Of a stretch of DNA of 64,000 bases, positions 50,329-58,795 are shown piece after piece. Source of the stretch: Chersky-840 sp050011815 (GTDB lineage: Bacteria > Actinomycetota > Acidimicrobiia > Acidimicrobiales > UBA8190); assembly GCA_050011815.1 (NCBI GenBank), contig JBEKIJ010000001.1:114653-178652 (forward strand), given 5' to 3'. The notes under the pieces are model-generated. The model was not told the DNA's origin and ran no database searches. It saw only the letters and a list, made by a program, of their open reading frames with translations. The position numbers were made by a program, and so were the translations under genes. Positions within the stretch are counted from its first letter, which is position 1. The number at the start of each line of letters is the position of its first letter.

Positions 50329-51890
50329 AGACACCGGCGGAGCTCGCCGCCGACCACACCGGTCTCGACGCCGCCAGCCTCGATCACCTCCAGCGCCTCC
50401 TCGGCTCCTGGGGGGTGCTTTCGGACCTTTCGTTCTCGGACCTGCTGCTCGTGGCCCCGGTGCGGGGGACCGCGGGCTCCAAGTTGATCGTGCTGGGGCA
50501 GATCCGCCCGACCACGTGGACGACACTGTTGCGCGTCGACCTGGTGGGCGAGATCGTGGAGAGCTCTGACTGGCCGGTGGTGCTCGAGGCGCTCCAGGCC
50601 GGCACGATGTCGTCGGGGCTGGCGGTCATCCCCGTCCCCGTCCGGGTCCGGTTGGCGTCGGGCGATCCCGAATCCCGCGACACCGGTGAAGTGCCGGCTG
50701 TGCCGGACACCGCCCAGCTCGAATGTGTGCCTGTGCGCCACGGGGGCGACCCCGTCGCCGTCGTCGTCAAGGTGGCGCCCCTCGAGGATCGACGCCCGGG
50801 TCGGCTCGAACGTGTCTACCGCGGCCTCTACAGACGGTTGGCCCACATGGTGGCGGTCGGTGACTTCCCGTTCATGGGCGAGGACTTCACCACCGAGGAC
50901 GCTCCCCGGGTCGGTGACGGTCTCGTGCTCGTGGAGCCCGACGGGCAGGTGCAGTACGCATCGCCCAACGCCATGAGCGCGTTGCACCGCATGGGCGTCA
51001 CCGACGTGGTCGAGGGCCGGCGCCTCTCGGAGCTGGGGATCGACGACGCCGCGCTCGACTGGGCCTTGCGAGCCGGATGTCCGGTGACCGAGGAGGTGGA
51101 GCGCCGACCGGACGTGATCGTCCTGATGCAGTGCACGCCCCTGCTCGAACAGGACACCGTCACCGGGGCCATGGTGCTCCTACGCGACGTCACCGACCTG
51201 CGCCGCCTCGACCGGCTCTTGTTGTCGAAGGACGCCGCCATCCGCGAGGTGCACCACCGGGTCAAGAACAACCTGCAGACGATCTCGTCCCTGCTCCGGC
51301 TGCAGGCCCGCCGGCTCGAGCCGGGCAAGGGCCAAGAGGCGCTGCGCGAGGCCGAGCGCCGGGTGAGGTCGATCGCCCTCGTCCACGAGATCTTGTCGCG
51401 CGAGCCCGGAGACGAGGTTCCCTTCGACGAGATCGTCGGATCGCTGGTCCGGATGGCCGAGGACTCCGTGGTGTCGGGGGACCGCATCGGGATCCGCGTG
51501 ATCGGGGATGTGGGCGAGGTGGCCGCTGATGTTGCCACCCCACTGGCTGTGGTCCTGGCCGAACTGCTGCAGAATGCCGTCGAACATGCCTTCCCGTCCT
51601 CGGGCACCGACTCGGTGTTCATCGGCGACAACGAGGGCGAAGCGGTCGGGCACGTGGAGCTCGTGCTCTCCCACGACGCTGATCACCTGACCCTTCAGGT
51701 CCGCGACGACGGGTGCGGGCTTCCCGAGGGGTTCGACATCGACCATACGACCAGTCTCGGGCTCTCGATCGTCCGTGATCTGGTCACCAGCCAGCTCGGG
51801 GGGTCGATCGTCATGCAGAGCAACGGCGGCACGCTCGTGACCATCGACCTCCCCCTCGAGGGGTCCTCGAGCGACCCCTCTCCGGCCTGA
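50325..51890 (+). CDS. pdtaS: PdtaS-type sensor histidine kinase
   Basis: A 521-residue soluble kinase. The N-terminal GAF-like domain (about 1-160) begins LAADHTGLDAASLDHLQRLLGSWGVLSDLSFSDLLL, very like PdtaS of M. tuberculosis (Rv3220c). A PAS domain follows (about 195-300). The HisKA_2 dimerisation helix has REVHHRVKNNLQTISSLLRLQ with phospho-accepting His about 310. An HWE/HATPase_c domain ends the protein (N-box ELLQNAVEHAF, G-boxes DDGCGLPEG and SLGLSIV). PdtaS normally signals to the ANTAR RNA-binding regulator PdtaR, which is not encoded here. It overlaps the PHP gene by 4 nt and ends 2 nt from a convergent response-regulator gene. Confidence 0.88.
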   Translation: MKTPAELAADHTGLDAASLDHLQRLLGSWGVLSDLSFSDLLLVAPVRGTAGSKLIVLGQIRPTTWTTLLRVDLVGEIVESSDWPVVLEALQAGTMSSGLAVIPVPVRVRLASGDPESRDTGEVPAVPDTAQLECVPVRHGGDPVAVVVKVAPLEDRRPGRLERVYRGLYRRLAHMVAVGDFPFMGEDFTTEDAPRVGDGLVLVEPDGQVQYASPNAMSALHRMGVTDVVEGRRLSELGIDDAALDWALRAGCPVTEEVERRPDVIVLMQCTPLLEQDTVTGAMVLLRDVTDLRRLDRLLLSKDAAIREVHHRVKNNLQTISSLLRLQARRLEPGKGQEALREAERRVRSIALVHEILSREPGDEVPFDEIVGSLVRMAEDSVVSGDRIGIRVIGDVGEVAADVATPLAVVLAELLQNAVEHAFPSSGTDSVFIGDNEGEAVGHVELVLSHDADHLTLQVRDDGCGLPEGFDIDHTTSLGLSIVRDLVTSQLGGSIVMQSNGGTLVTIDLPLEGSSSDPSPA

Positions 51891-51892
51891 GC

Positions 51893-52606
51893 TCAGTCCG
51901 GGGACTCCACCGAGAAGCGGTAGCCGATTCCCCGCACGGTGTGCAGCCAGCGCGGGGTCGCGGCGTCGGGCTCGAGTTTCAGTCGAAGGCGTCGGACGTG
52001 CTCGGTGACCGTCGCCGGGTCCTGCCACTCCTGGGTCGATCCCCACACGTGCTCGAGAAGCTCTTCGCGGGTGAAGACCTGATCGGGCGTGGCGGCGAGA
52101 AAGGCCAAGAGGTCGAACTCCTTGGGCGTGAGGTCGACGGCCGCACCGTTCACCGTCACGCGGTGGGCGGCTCGATCGATCATGAGGTCCTCGTGCTCGA
52201 TCTGGGTCGTCGTCTGCGCCGGTTGGCCGCGACGCAGGACCGCACGGATGCGGGCGTCGAGCTCGGGAAGCGAGCAGGGCTTCACGACGTAGTCGTCGGC
52301 ACCCAGGTTCAGAAGACGGACGCGCTCGGTCTCCTCGGCACGACCGGTCACGACGATGACGGGCAACCCGCTGTCGCGCCGGAGCCGGGCGAGCACCTCC
52401 TCGCCGTCGAGGCCCGGGAGCCCGAGGTCCAGGACCACCAGGTCGTAGCTGCCGAGACTGGCCTCGCGCAGCGTGCCGGGACCGTCGGCCGCCTCTCCGA
52501 CGCGGTATCCCACCCGCTGGAGGAACAGACGGGTGGCGGTTCGGCTCGCCGTGTCGTCCTCGGCGACTAGGACCATGTGGTCCTCGTCGGGCAATGTCAC
52601 AGTCAC
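51893..52606 (-). CDS. OmpR-family response regulator
   Basis: A 237-residue two-domain regulator. The receiver (about 10-125) has acidic pocket Glu16-Asp17-Asp18, phospho-acceptor Asp60 in VVLDLGLPGLDG, Thr87 and Lys109 (VVKP). The C-terminal winged helix (about 140-232) shows DLTPKEFDLLAFLAATPDQVFTREELLEHVWG and RRLRLKLEPDAATPRWLHTVRGIGYRF. It lies downstream of a large hybrid kinase on the same strand (171-bp gap), which is its likely partner. The start is GTG 52606; ATG 52576 would also preserve the receiver. Confidence 0.92.
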   Translation of the reverse strand: MTVTLPDEDHMVLVAEDDTASRTATRLFLQRVGYRVGEAADGPGTLREASLGSYDLVVLDLGLPGLDGEEVLARLRRDSGLPVIVVTGRAEETERVRLLNLGADDYVVKPCSLPELDARIRAVLRRGQPAQTTTQIEHEDLMIDRAAHRVTVNGAAVDLTPKEFDLLAFLAATPDQVFTREELLEHVWGSTQEWQDPATVTEHVRRLRLKLEPDAATPRWLHTVRGIGYRFSVESPD

Positions 52607-52777
52607 AGACCTACCTCCGGTCGCCCGTCTTCTGGTCCAGGTTGTCGAGTTGCCCCGCTCGATCGCCTCTGCATCGTGGTCTGCTCGATTCCCGGGGTGT
52701 CGCCGCCGGGCCTGTCGGGATCGACGAGCGAGCGCTCGTCGACCATGGCCGACACCCCTGCACCGTGCGACAACCCT

Positions 52778-55666
52778 TCACCCAGGCTCACTCTGCTTGG
52801 CTCCGATCTCGTAGTCCACCAGTCGGAGCAGAGCTGCGACGTCCACCGGCTTCGTGAGATAACCCTCGACCCCAAGGTCGAGCATCTCCCTGATTCTGCT
52901 CGGTGTGGCGTCTGCACTCACCACGACTACCTTTGTGTCGGCCAACTCCGGCACTGCCTTGAGCCGATGAAGGAGTTCGTCACCGGGAAGATCGGGCAGG
53001 TGGAGATCGAGAAGGACCAGGTCCGGGCGGTGTTGCCGGGCCAGCTCGAGACCGGTTCTCCCTTCGCCTGCCGACACCAGGCGGACGCCGGGCCGCTTGG
53101 CCAGCACCTGCTCGACGAGGGCGGAGTTCGAGGGGTTGTCCTCGATCTGGAGCACCACGACCCCCCGGCCCGACCCGGCCGAGCCGGGCCCGCCGTTGGG
53201 CGGAGCGGCCCTGGTGGCGCGAGGACCCCGCGCCTCAGCCCCGTCGAGCTCGGCCGACGCTCGGACCTCTGACCGGCTCGGGGCAGCGCTGTCGGGGGGT
53301 GGCCCGTCGCCCGCGACCCGTGCATCGGCGGGCAGCAGTTCGATCCAGAACGTCGAGCCGTGGCCGGGGACCGAGTCCACGCCGATGGTGCCCCCCATCA
53401 CCTCGACGAGCTGTTTCGAAAGCGCCAGGCCGACACCGGTCCCTTCCACCGCCGACCGTTCCGCGCCGAGTCTCGAGAAGGGGATGAACAACTGGTCCTG
53501 TTGCTCGTGAGGGATACCCGGCCCCGTGTCCCGCACTTCGAAGCGGACCCGTCCCCCCTCCGCGATAGCGGTGCAGAACGCCACCGAGCCACCCCGGCTG
53601 TTGTACTTGACGGCGTTGGAGCCGAGGTTCAGAAGAACCTGCAGCAGTCGTTGGCGATCGGCTCGGACGCGCAACACGCGTGACCCGTTGCTGTCCACCG
53701 AGAGCTCGATGCCTGCGGTCTCGGCGACGGGACCGAGCAGCGTGGTCACCTCGTCGAGGACTTCACTGACTTCGACCGGCTCCGTCGAGAGGCTGACCCG
53801 GCCGGCTTCGATGCGTGAGATGTCGAGGACCTCGTTGATGAGTGACAGCAGGTGGCGTCCTGCCACCTGGATCTGGTCCACGCTCGACGCCTGGTTCTCG
53901 GGGAGCTCGTCGAGCTCCAGCAGCTGGGCAAAGCCGAGGATGGCATTGAGGGGGGTTCGCAACTCGTGGCTCATGCGCGACAGGAACTCGCTCTTGGCCT
54001 GGCTCGCTCTCTCCGCCCCCACCGACGCGTGTCGAAGCGACTGTTCGAGGCGCACCCGCCGAGTCACGTCCCGCGAGATCGTGACGGTCCCGGTCACCCG
54101 TCCGGTGTGGTCGAAGACCGGCCGGGCTCGGGTCTCGTAGGTCCGGAGGTCCCCGCCGGGCAGCCGGCCCGTGGTCACGACCGGGTCGGGGCTCTGCTCG
54201 CCGGCCACACATCGGGCGATCAGTTGATCCAGGACGGCCCGGTCCATGTCCTGCGCCAGGCCACCTGCCACCCCGTCCCCCGCCGCCTCCGAGGCCCGGT
54301 GGCGGGCGCCGATGGTGTCGGGAGTGGCGTCGGTGGTCCCGATTACATCCGCCAACAGGGAGCTGCCGAGCACGACCTGTCCGGTGATGTCGCGCACGAC
54401 GATGGTGTCGGGAGAGGCATGGAAGATCGACTCCAAGAGGAACCGGCGCTCATCCGCGGCGCGCTGCGCCACGTGGCGCTCCGACACGTCGACGAGATAG
54501 GCGACCAGACCCTGAAGCTCGCCTTCGGGGCCGGTTTCCAACGTGTAGACGACCTCGGCTTCGCGCCAGTCCTCAGAGGTCGGGTCACGCCGAAAGCGCA
54601 GGAGGATCTCGAGACGTTCGCCATCGCTGCGGCTGCCCCCCGCCAGTGCGTCGCGCACCTGGTTCGCCGATTCCGGGTGGATGCGCTCGATGATCCCCGC
54701 GGGCGCCGCCACGGCCTCTTCGGCCGAGATCCCGAGGAGCCGATCGATGTTCGGGCTGGCGTAGGTGAACCGCCGGGTGCCGACGTCGTAGCGCAACGAC
54801 ACCACGGGGCTGGCGGTGAGAATGTTCTCGAGCTCCTTGCGCGCCCGGTCGCGCTCTTCGGCTCGTTCCCGCAGCTGCGCGGTGGTGTCGAGAAGCCGGG
54901 CCGAGAGTCGGCCGATCTCGTCGCGTCCGCTCGGCACCGCCACCGGCGTCTCCCCCCTCTCGAGCTCTTCGGTGGCACGTTCGAGGCGGCGCAGCCGCCT
55001 CACGACGCCGGTCGTGAACAGCTGCGACACCATGACCCCTCCGGCCAGGGCGAGCACGACCGCAGCGATGACGATGGCGGGCAGCACGATGTTCGAGGTG
55101 TGGATGTCGGACTGCTGGCTGGCGATGATGGCGTTCTCCTCACCGATCAGTGAGGAGATGTCGTCACGGAGCTTGCTCGTCTGGGCCTGGACCGACTGCA
55201 ACAAGGCGCGCACCGTCGTCGAAGGCGCCGCGGATGGGGGCTCGACCTTGAGACGATCCAAGGCCGCCACGAGCCGATCGGTGTCGTGTTGGATGACCAG
55301 GCCCCAGGTGGCGCCCGGCCCCGTGTCGAGGGTCAACGCCGCGAGCTGGCCCAGCTGACTCCGCACCCCTGCCTCGGCCCGGGCCGAGGGCCCTTGGAAG
55401 GACCGGTCCCCGGTGAGGAGGTAATCGCTCACCCCGCTCTCGGCGGAGACGAGACTGTTCTCGAGCATGGTGGCGGCGTCCACCACCTGTCGGGAGCTGC
55501 TCGCCACGTCCTGGGCCCGGTTGTCGACGTGGGTGAACCACGACGTCGAACCCAGGACGACAAAGAGAATGGCGATGGGAACGGCGATGACCACGAGACC
55601 CTTGGTCCGCATGGACCTGTCGATCCACCTGGTGCCGAGCCGCTTCCCACCCGACGCGTCACTCAT
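52778..55666 (-). CDS. Membrane hybrid sensor kinase (CHASE3-HAMP-PAS-PAS-HisKA-HATPase-REC)
   Basis: A 962-residue sensor. TM1 (about 24-44) and TM2 (about 195-217) bracket an extracytoplasmic CHASE3-like helical domain. A HAMP follows (RRLRRLERATEELERGE...), then PAS1 (about 275-400) and PAS2 (about 405-540). The HisKA H-box is SRMSHELRTPLNAILGF with His about 567, and the ATPase has GSNAVKYNSRGG, DTGPGIP and GTGVGLALSKQLVE. A Pro/Gly/Ala linker leads to a C-terminal receiver (~845-958) with Asp near 890 (LVLLDLHLPDLPG) and Lys (YLTKPVD). Phosphate should pass to this receiver and on to the OmpR-type regulator or another output. ATG 55666 has AGAGG upstream. Confidence 0.9.
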   Translation of the reverse strand: MSDASGGKRLGTRWIDRSMRTKGLVVIAVPIAILFVVLGSTSWFTHVDNRAQDVASSSRQVVDAATMLENSLVSAESGVSDYLLTGDRSFQGPSARAEAGVRSQLGQLAALTLDTGPGATWGLVIQHDTDRLVAALDRLKVEPPSAAPSTTVRALLQSVQAQTSKLRDDISSLIGEENAIIASQQSDIHTSNIVLPAIVIAAVVLALAGGVMVSQLFTTGVVRRLRRLERATEELERGETPVAVPSGRDEIGRLSARLLDTTAQLRERAEERDRARKELENILTASPVVSLRYDVGTRRFTYASPNIDRLLGISAEEAVAAPAGIIERIHPESANQVRDALAGGSRSDGERLEILLRFRRDPTSEDWREAEVVYTLETGPEGELQGLVAYLVDVSERHVAQRAADERRFLLESIFHASPDTIVVRDITGQVVLGSSLLADVIGTTDATPDTIGARHRASEAAGDGVAGGLAQDMDRAVLDQLIARCVAGEQSPDPVVTTGRLPGGDLRTYETRARPVFDHTGRVTGTVTISRDVTRRVRLEQSLRHASVGAERASQAKSEFLSRMSHELRTPLNAILGFAQLLELDELPENQASSVDQIQVAGRHLLSLINEVLDISRIEAGRVSLSTEPVEVSEVLDEVTTLLGPVAETAGIELSVDSNGSRVLRVRADRQRLLQVLLNLGSNAVKYNSRGGSVAFCTAIAEGGRVRFEVRDTGPGIPHEQQDQLFIPFSRLGAERSAVEGTGVGLALSKQLVEVMGGTIGVDSVPGHGSTFWIELLPADARVAGDGPPPDSAAPSRSEVRASAELDGAEARGPRATRAAPPNGGPGSAGSGRGVVVLQIEDNPSNSALVEQVLAKRPGVRLVSAGEGRTGLELARQHRPDLVLLDLHLPDLPGDELLHRLKAVPELADTKVVVVSADATPSRIREMLDLGVEGYLTKPVDVAALLRLVDYEIGAKQSEPG

Positions 55667-55797
55667 GACGGCACCTCTCACCGAGGAACGGCGGCTCTCA
55701 AGCGAGGGGGAGCGAACAAAGACATGTGGGCGCGTTCCTCGTTGATTCGAGGATACCGAGGGTCAGGGTGGTACTGCCTCGATACTCGACGCGCAAA

Positions 55798-55820
55798 GGC
55801 CCCGGAATCGCTCCGGGGCC
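55798..55820 (-). terminator. Rho-independent-type terminator of whiB
   Basis: GGCCCCGGA (55798-55806) and TCCGGGGCC (55812-55820) form a perfect 9-bp stem with loop ATCGC. On the minus strand it is followed by TTTGCG, and it lies 33 nt after the whiB stop. Confidence 0.7.
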
Positions 55821-55852
55821 CAGGTGCTTCTGTGGAGGGGCGTTCGAGGTGA

Positions 55853-56143
55853 CTACGAAGCGCGTCGGCGGGCGGCGAGCCACGCCTTGCGGAGCTTTCG
55901 GCGCTCCTCCTCGGAGGTGCCGCCCCAGATGCCCGACTCCTGGTTGGTGGCCAGAGCGAATTCGAGGCAGGGCTCGATCGCCTCACACGACCGGCATACC
56001 CGCTTGGCCGCCTCGATCTGCTCGATCGCCGGGCCGGTCGTCCCCACCGGGAAGAAGAGGTCCGGCTCGGTGTGCCGGCAGGCCGCCACCTTGCGCCAGT
56101 CTTCGGCATCCCATTCGACCGAGCGGTTCCACATGAGTGCCAC
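55853..56143 (-). CDS. whiB1: WhiB-family [4Fe-4S] transcription factor (WhiB1-like)
   Basis: A 96-residue Wbl protein, found only in actinobacteria and their phages. The four cluster cysteines are Cys22, Cys50, Cys53 and Cys59 (C-x27-C-x2-C-x5-C), followed by the GIWGG turn (71-75) and a basic C-terminus RRKLRKAWLAARRRAS for DNA contact. ACRHTEPDLFFPVG is characteristic of WhiB1, the essential NO-sensing member that binds SigA. GTG 56143 is preferred because GGAGGAGG lies 5 nt upstream; ATG 56134 would be 14 nt away. A CRP-type site lies 54-69 bp upstream, as reported for mycobacterial whiB1. Confidence 0.92.
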   Translation of the reverse strand: MALMWNRSVEWDAEDWRKVAACRHTEPDLFFPVGTTGPAIEQIEAAKRVCRSCEAIEPCLEFALATNQESGIWGGTSEEERRKLRKAWLAARRRAS

Positions 56144-56196
56144 GATTACCTCCTCCGAAACGGTGCTGTTGCGGGCAACATTGACCGTCCGCTCCT

Positions 56197-56212
56197 TGTG
56201 ATCCCGTTCACT
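56197..56212 (-). promoter_or_regulatory. CRP/FNR-type site upstream of whiB
   Basis: TGTGATCCCGTTCACT matches TGTGA-N6-TCACA in nine of ten defined positions. It lies 54-69 bp before the whiB start codon, a normal activator distance. In M. tuberculosis whiB1 is a known target of the cAMP receptor protein, so this site is likely functional. Confidence 0.65.
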
Positions 56213-56509
56213 TGGCTGGCCACAGGGGTTGGCCGCCACGGGAAACGGTGAATGTGAAGCTACTCCCAAGCGCTTACCCCCGCAAGCGCGAAGTCAGCTC
56301 GAAAGGATCCAAAGAGCAGGGGAATACTCGGAAACCCTTGAAGTCTGGTGAGGAGCCCGGGGGGTGAATTCCTCACCTCGCACCCGGTTCTTAGACTCGA
56401 ACCCGATGCCCCGGAGCGACCCCCTCCATCGGGCGGGCCGGTCCCGGACCGGCACGTCGGACCCGACGGCCCACCCTGGCGACCGCCCCGAGACCGGGAC
56501 CGAGGCCCG
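56213..56509. other. Divergent promoter region between whiB and the zinc-finger gene
   Basis: No gene is supported. The part nearest whiB is comparatively AT-rich. TTAGACT (56391-56397) is a good -10 for rightward transcription, about 110 bp before the zinc-finger protein start. Confidence 0.45.
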
Positions 56510-56758
56510 GTGAACTGGACCGATCGGACCTGGATCAAGCAGATGACCCGACGCTGCTCGTTCTGCGGACTGGTCCGGGACGGCGGGGTGTCGGGGCCGG
56601 GGACCGGGACCGGGGTCCACATCTGCCCCGACTGCATCCGCACCCTCCACCAGATGCTCGGAGGTCCACCGCAGAGCTCGGACTCTGCCGGCGCCGAGGA
56701 GGGTCTGGGAGATGAGACGACAGGGCCCGGCGGCGGCTCCTCGCGGCGGGGCCCCTAG
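56510..56758 (+). CDS. Stand-alone ClpX-type C4 zinc-finger protein
   Basis: An 82-residue protein. Residues 14-50 (RRCSFCGLVRDGGVSGPGTGTGVHICPDCIRTLHQML) match the N-terminal zinc-binding domain of ClpX: Cys16-x2-Cys19 ... Cys39-x2-Cys42, including the SFCG and ICPDCI signatures and the gap GPG. The AAA+ ATPase part of ClpX is completely absent; the remainder is a Gly/Ser/Glu-rich tail. In ClpX this domain dimerises and binds adaptors and substrates, so a free copy might compete with or adapt ClpXP. GTG 56510 has GAGG close upstream; ATG 56543 would still keep the finger. Confidence 0.7.
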   Translation: MNWTDRTWIKQMTRRCSFCGLVRDGGVSGPGTGTGVHICPDCIRTLHQMLGGPPQSSDSAGAEEGLGDETTGPGGGSSRRGP

Positions 56759-57047
56759 GTGATTTCTCGCCCGTCGTTTCGGGTGGAACCCCGCTAGGCA
56801 CCCGCGGGGGCGGGGCGTACTCTGCAGGTGGACGGCCAAGCTGAAACTGCGGTTCCCCCAAAACCCCACCACTGGCTGGGCGTCCGATCTCGTAACGAAT
56901 GGCGAGGCATGGGCAGCGTTCTCGTGCAGTGTCCGCTGCGTGCGCTGCCCATGCACTCCGCCATTCCCCCGTGTGCTCCGCCTGCGGGCACGGCGACTTC
57001 GCACCGCGTGTCGCTCACGCGCGGGTCGGTGCCCGAGCGCCGTGTCT
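56759..57047. ncRNA. Non-coding stretch with long stem-loop (possible structured RNA)
   Basis: No convincing ORF. At 56898-56965 an imperfect inverted repeat forms a 12-bp stem (GCATGGGCAGCG with CGCTGCCCATGC), a 2/4 internal loop and a further 7 bp (AATGGCG with CGCCATT), closed by a 24-nt loop. Further hairpins (GTGC...GCAC near 56972-56990) follow. It could be a small RNA, a 5' leader structure of the GDPD gene, or chance in GC-rich DNA. Confidence 0.35.
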
Positions 57048-57884
57048 ATGGTGCGTCACGTGGGCAGCACCCCCGGACCCCGGCGCGTGGACGAGAACCC
57101 CGACGAGGACCCCGACGACCCCCTGCGATGGCCCCGACGGCGTCGGCAAGACCCCGTGTGCGTCCTCGCCCATCGGGGTGGGACCGGGCCCTGGCATGAG
57201 AACAGCGTCGAAGCCTTCTCGGGGGCCCTGCGCCTCGGCGCCGACGGCGTGGAGCTCGACGTGCGGCGCAGCGCCGATGGGGAGCTCGTGGTGCATCACG
57301 ACCCCCTGGTGCCCGGCTCCGGGCTCATCCACGAACGACGGCACCAGGAGCTCCCGGGGTGGATCCCGACCCTCGAGCGCGCCCTGGCGTCGTGCGCAGG
57401 GGCGATCGTCAACGTGGAGATCAAGAACGTCCCCACCGACCCCGCCTATGACCCGACCAACCAGGTGGCGCTCGACGTCGCCGTCCTCCTCGCCACCCAC
57501 GTCGGGACGGCGCGGCCCGGGCCCGCCCGCGTCATCGTGTCCTCGTTCTGGCCCGACACCTTGGCCGCGGTCAGGGGGGCCGACCTCGACGCCGACCGTG
57601 GTGGGGACGAGGACCCCTCGGCACCGCTCGGCCTCCTGGTGCATCCCGCGCTCGATGTGTCGTCCGCGCTCGACACCGCGACGTCCCTCGGGTGCGTGGC
57701 GTTGCATCCCCATCACTCCCAGGTGACCGCCGACCTGGTGGGCCGAGCCCATGACTCGGGGTTGGCCGTGGTCACCTGGACCGTGAACCTTCCCGAGGAC
57801 CTCGACGCCGTCGTCGAGGCGGGTGTGGACGTCGTGATCACCGACGACGTGGCCAACACCCTGGCTCATCTGGGTCGGGCCTGA
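57048..57884 (+). CDS. Glycerophosphodiester phosphodiesterase
   Basis: A 278-residue GDPD-family TIM barrel that splits glycerophosphodiesters into glycerol 3-phosphate and an alcohol. The active site is clear: AHRGG with His42-Arg43, GVELDVRRS with Glu69 and Asp71, and VVHHD with His84. IVNVEIKN is the next conserved strand and the C-terminal VVTWTVNLPEDLDAVVEAGVDVVITDD is typical. It has no signal peptide, so it is cytosolic. The first 35 residues are Asp/Arg-rich and may be untranslated; ATG 57048 lacks a Shine-Dalgarno and later GTGs are possible. Confidence 0.85.
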   Translation: MVRHVGSTPGPRRVDENPDEDPDDPLRWPRRRRQDPVCVLAHRGGTGPWHENSVEAFSGALRLGADGVELDVRRSADGELVVHHDPLVPGSGLIHERRHQELPGWIPTLERALASCAGAIVNVEIKNVPTDPAYDPTNQVALDVAVLLATHVGTARPGPARVIVSSFWPDTLAAVRGADLDADRGGDEDPSAPLGLLVHPALDVSSALDTATSLGCVALHPHHSQVTADLVGRAHDSGLAVVTWTVNLPEDLDAVVEAGVDVVITDDVANTLAHLGRA

Positions 57885-57966
57885 GCGGGGCGGTCCCGGC
57901 TCGGCCCGGTGCCGATCGAGGAACCTGGATTGGTCGAACGGCGGGTTCTCGGGAACAATCGAGGCC

Positions 57967-58746
57967 ATGAACGTCGTCGTCTGCGTGAAACAGATCCCCG
58001 ATCCCGCCGCACCCCAAGCCCTCGATCCGAACACTCACACCCTGGTCAGAGAGGGAAAGCTGATCATGGACGACTCCGACGCCTACGGCGTCGAGATGGG
58101 TCTGCAGCTCGCCGAGGAAGCCGGCGGCGGGGAGGTCACCCTGGTCTCGATGGCACCGGCCGGCGAGACCTCGGGTCTGCGCACCGCCCTCGCCATGGGC
58201 GCGGCCAAGGCCATCCTCGTGAGCGACGACGCCCTCCAGGGCTCCGATGCCCTGTCGACGGCCAAGGTCCTCGCCAAGGCCATCGAGCGGGCCCAGCCCG
58301 ACCTCGTCATCGCGGCCACGGAGTCGACCGACGGCTACACGGGGACGACGCCGGTCCAGGTGGCCGAGCTGCTCGGCTTCCCGGCGGTGACCTTCGCCAA
58401 GAAGGTCTCGGTCGGCGACGGCCGCGTCCACGTCGAGCGTCAGACCGAAGCCGGCTACGACGAGATCGACTGTCCCCTGCCCGCGGTGGTGACGGTCACC
58501 GCCGGCGTGGTGGAGCCCCGCTACCCCTCGTTCAAGGGGATCATGGCGGCGAAGTCCAAGCCGGTGGACCAGCTGACGGTGGCCGATCTCGGCCTCGACG
58601 CCGGCCAGGTCGGCGCCGCCGGGGCTCGCCAGGAGGTCACCGACGTCACCGCGGCCGAGGCGCGCCAGGCCGGCGAGATCGTCACCGACGAAGGCGAGGG
58701 CCAGGAGAACATCGTCCGGTTCCTCGAGCAGCTCAAGCTGGTCTGA
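57967..58746 (+). CDS. etfB: Electron transfer flavoprotein, beta subunit
   Basis: A 259-residue EtfB. MNVVVCVKQIPDP and IMDDSDAYGVEMGLQLAEE are conserved N-terminal blocks. ESTDGYTGTTPVQVAELLGFP is the AMP-binding/recognition region and PSFKGIMAAKSKPVDQLTVADLG the C-terminal arm. With EtfA it takes electrons from acyl-CoA dehydrogenases, such as the one at 23 kb, to the quinone pool. It is followed by etfA after 49 nt. Confidence 0.95.
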   Translation: MNVVVCVKQIPDPAAPQALDPNTHTLVREGKLIMDDSDAYGVEMGLQLAEEAGGGEVTLVSMAPAGETSGLRTALAMGAAKAILVSDDALQGSDALSTAKVLAKAIERAQPDLVIAATESTDGYTGTTPVQVAELLGFPAVTFAKKVSVGDGRVHVERQTEAGYDEIDCPLPAVVTVTAGVVEPRYPSFKGIMAAKSKPVDQLTVADLGLDAGQVGAAGARQEVTDVTAAEARQAGEIVTDEGEGQENIVRFLEQLKLV

Positions 58747-58795
58747 TCCCGGCCCCGCCGGGCACCGTTCTTCCACGTACCCCCAGGAGAAGAGA

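Noticed and set aside
56899..57726. Frame with CSACG...CLWC resembling a zinc ribbon
   Set aside because: It runs on as an out-of-frame shadow of the GDPD gene and has no start signal.
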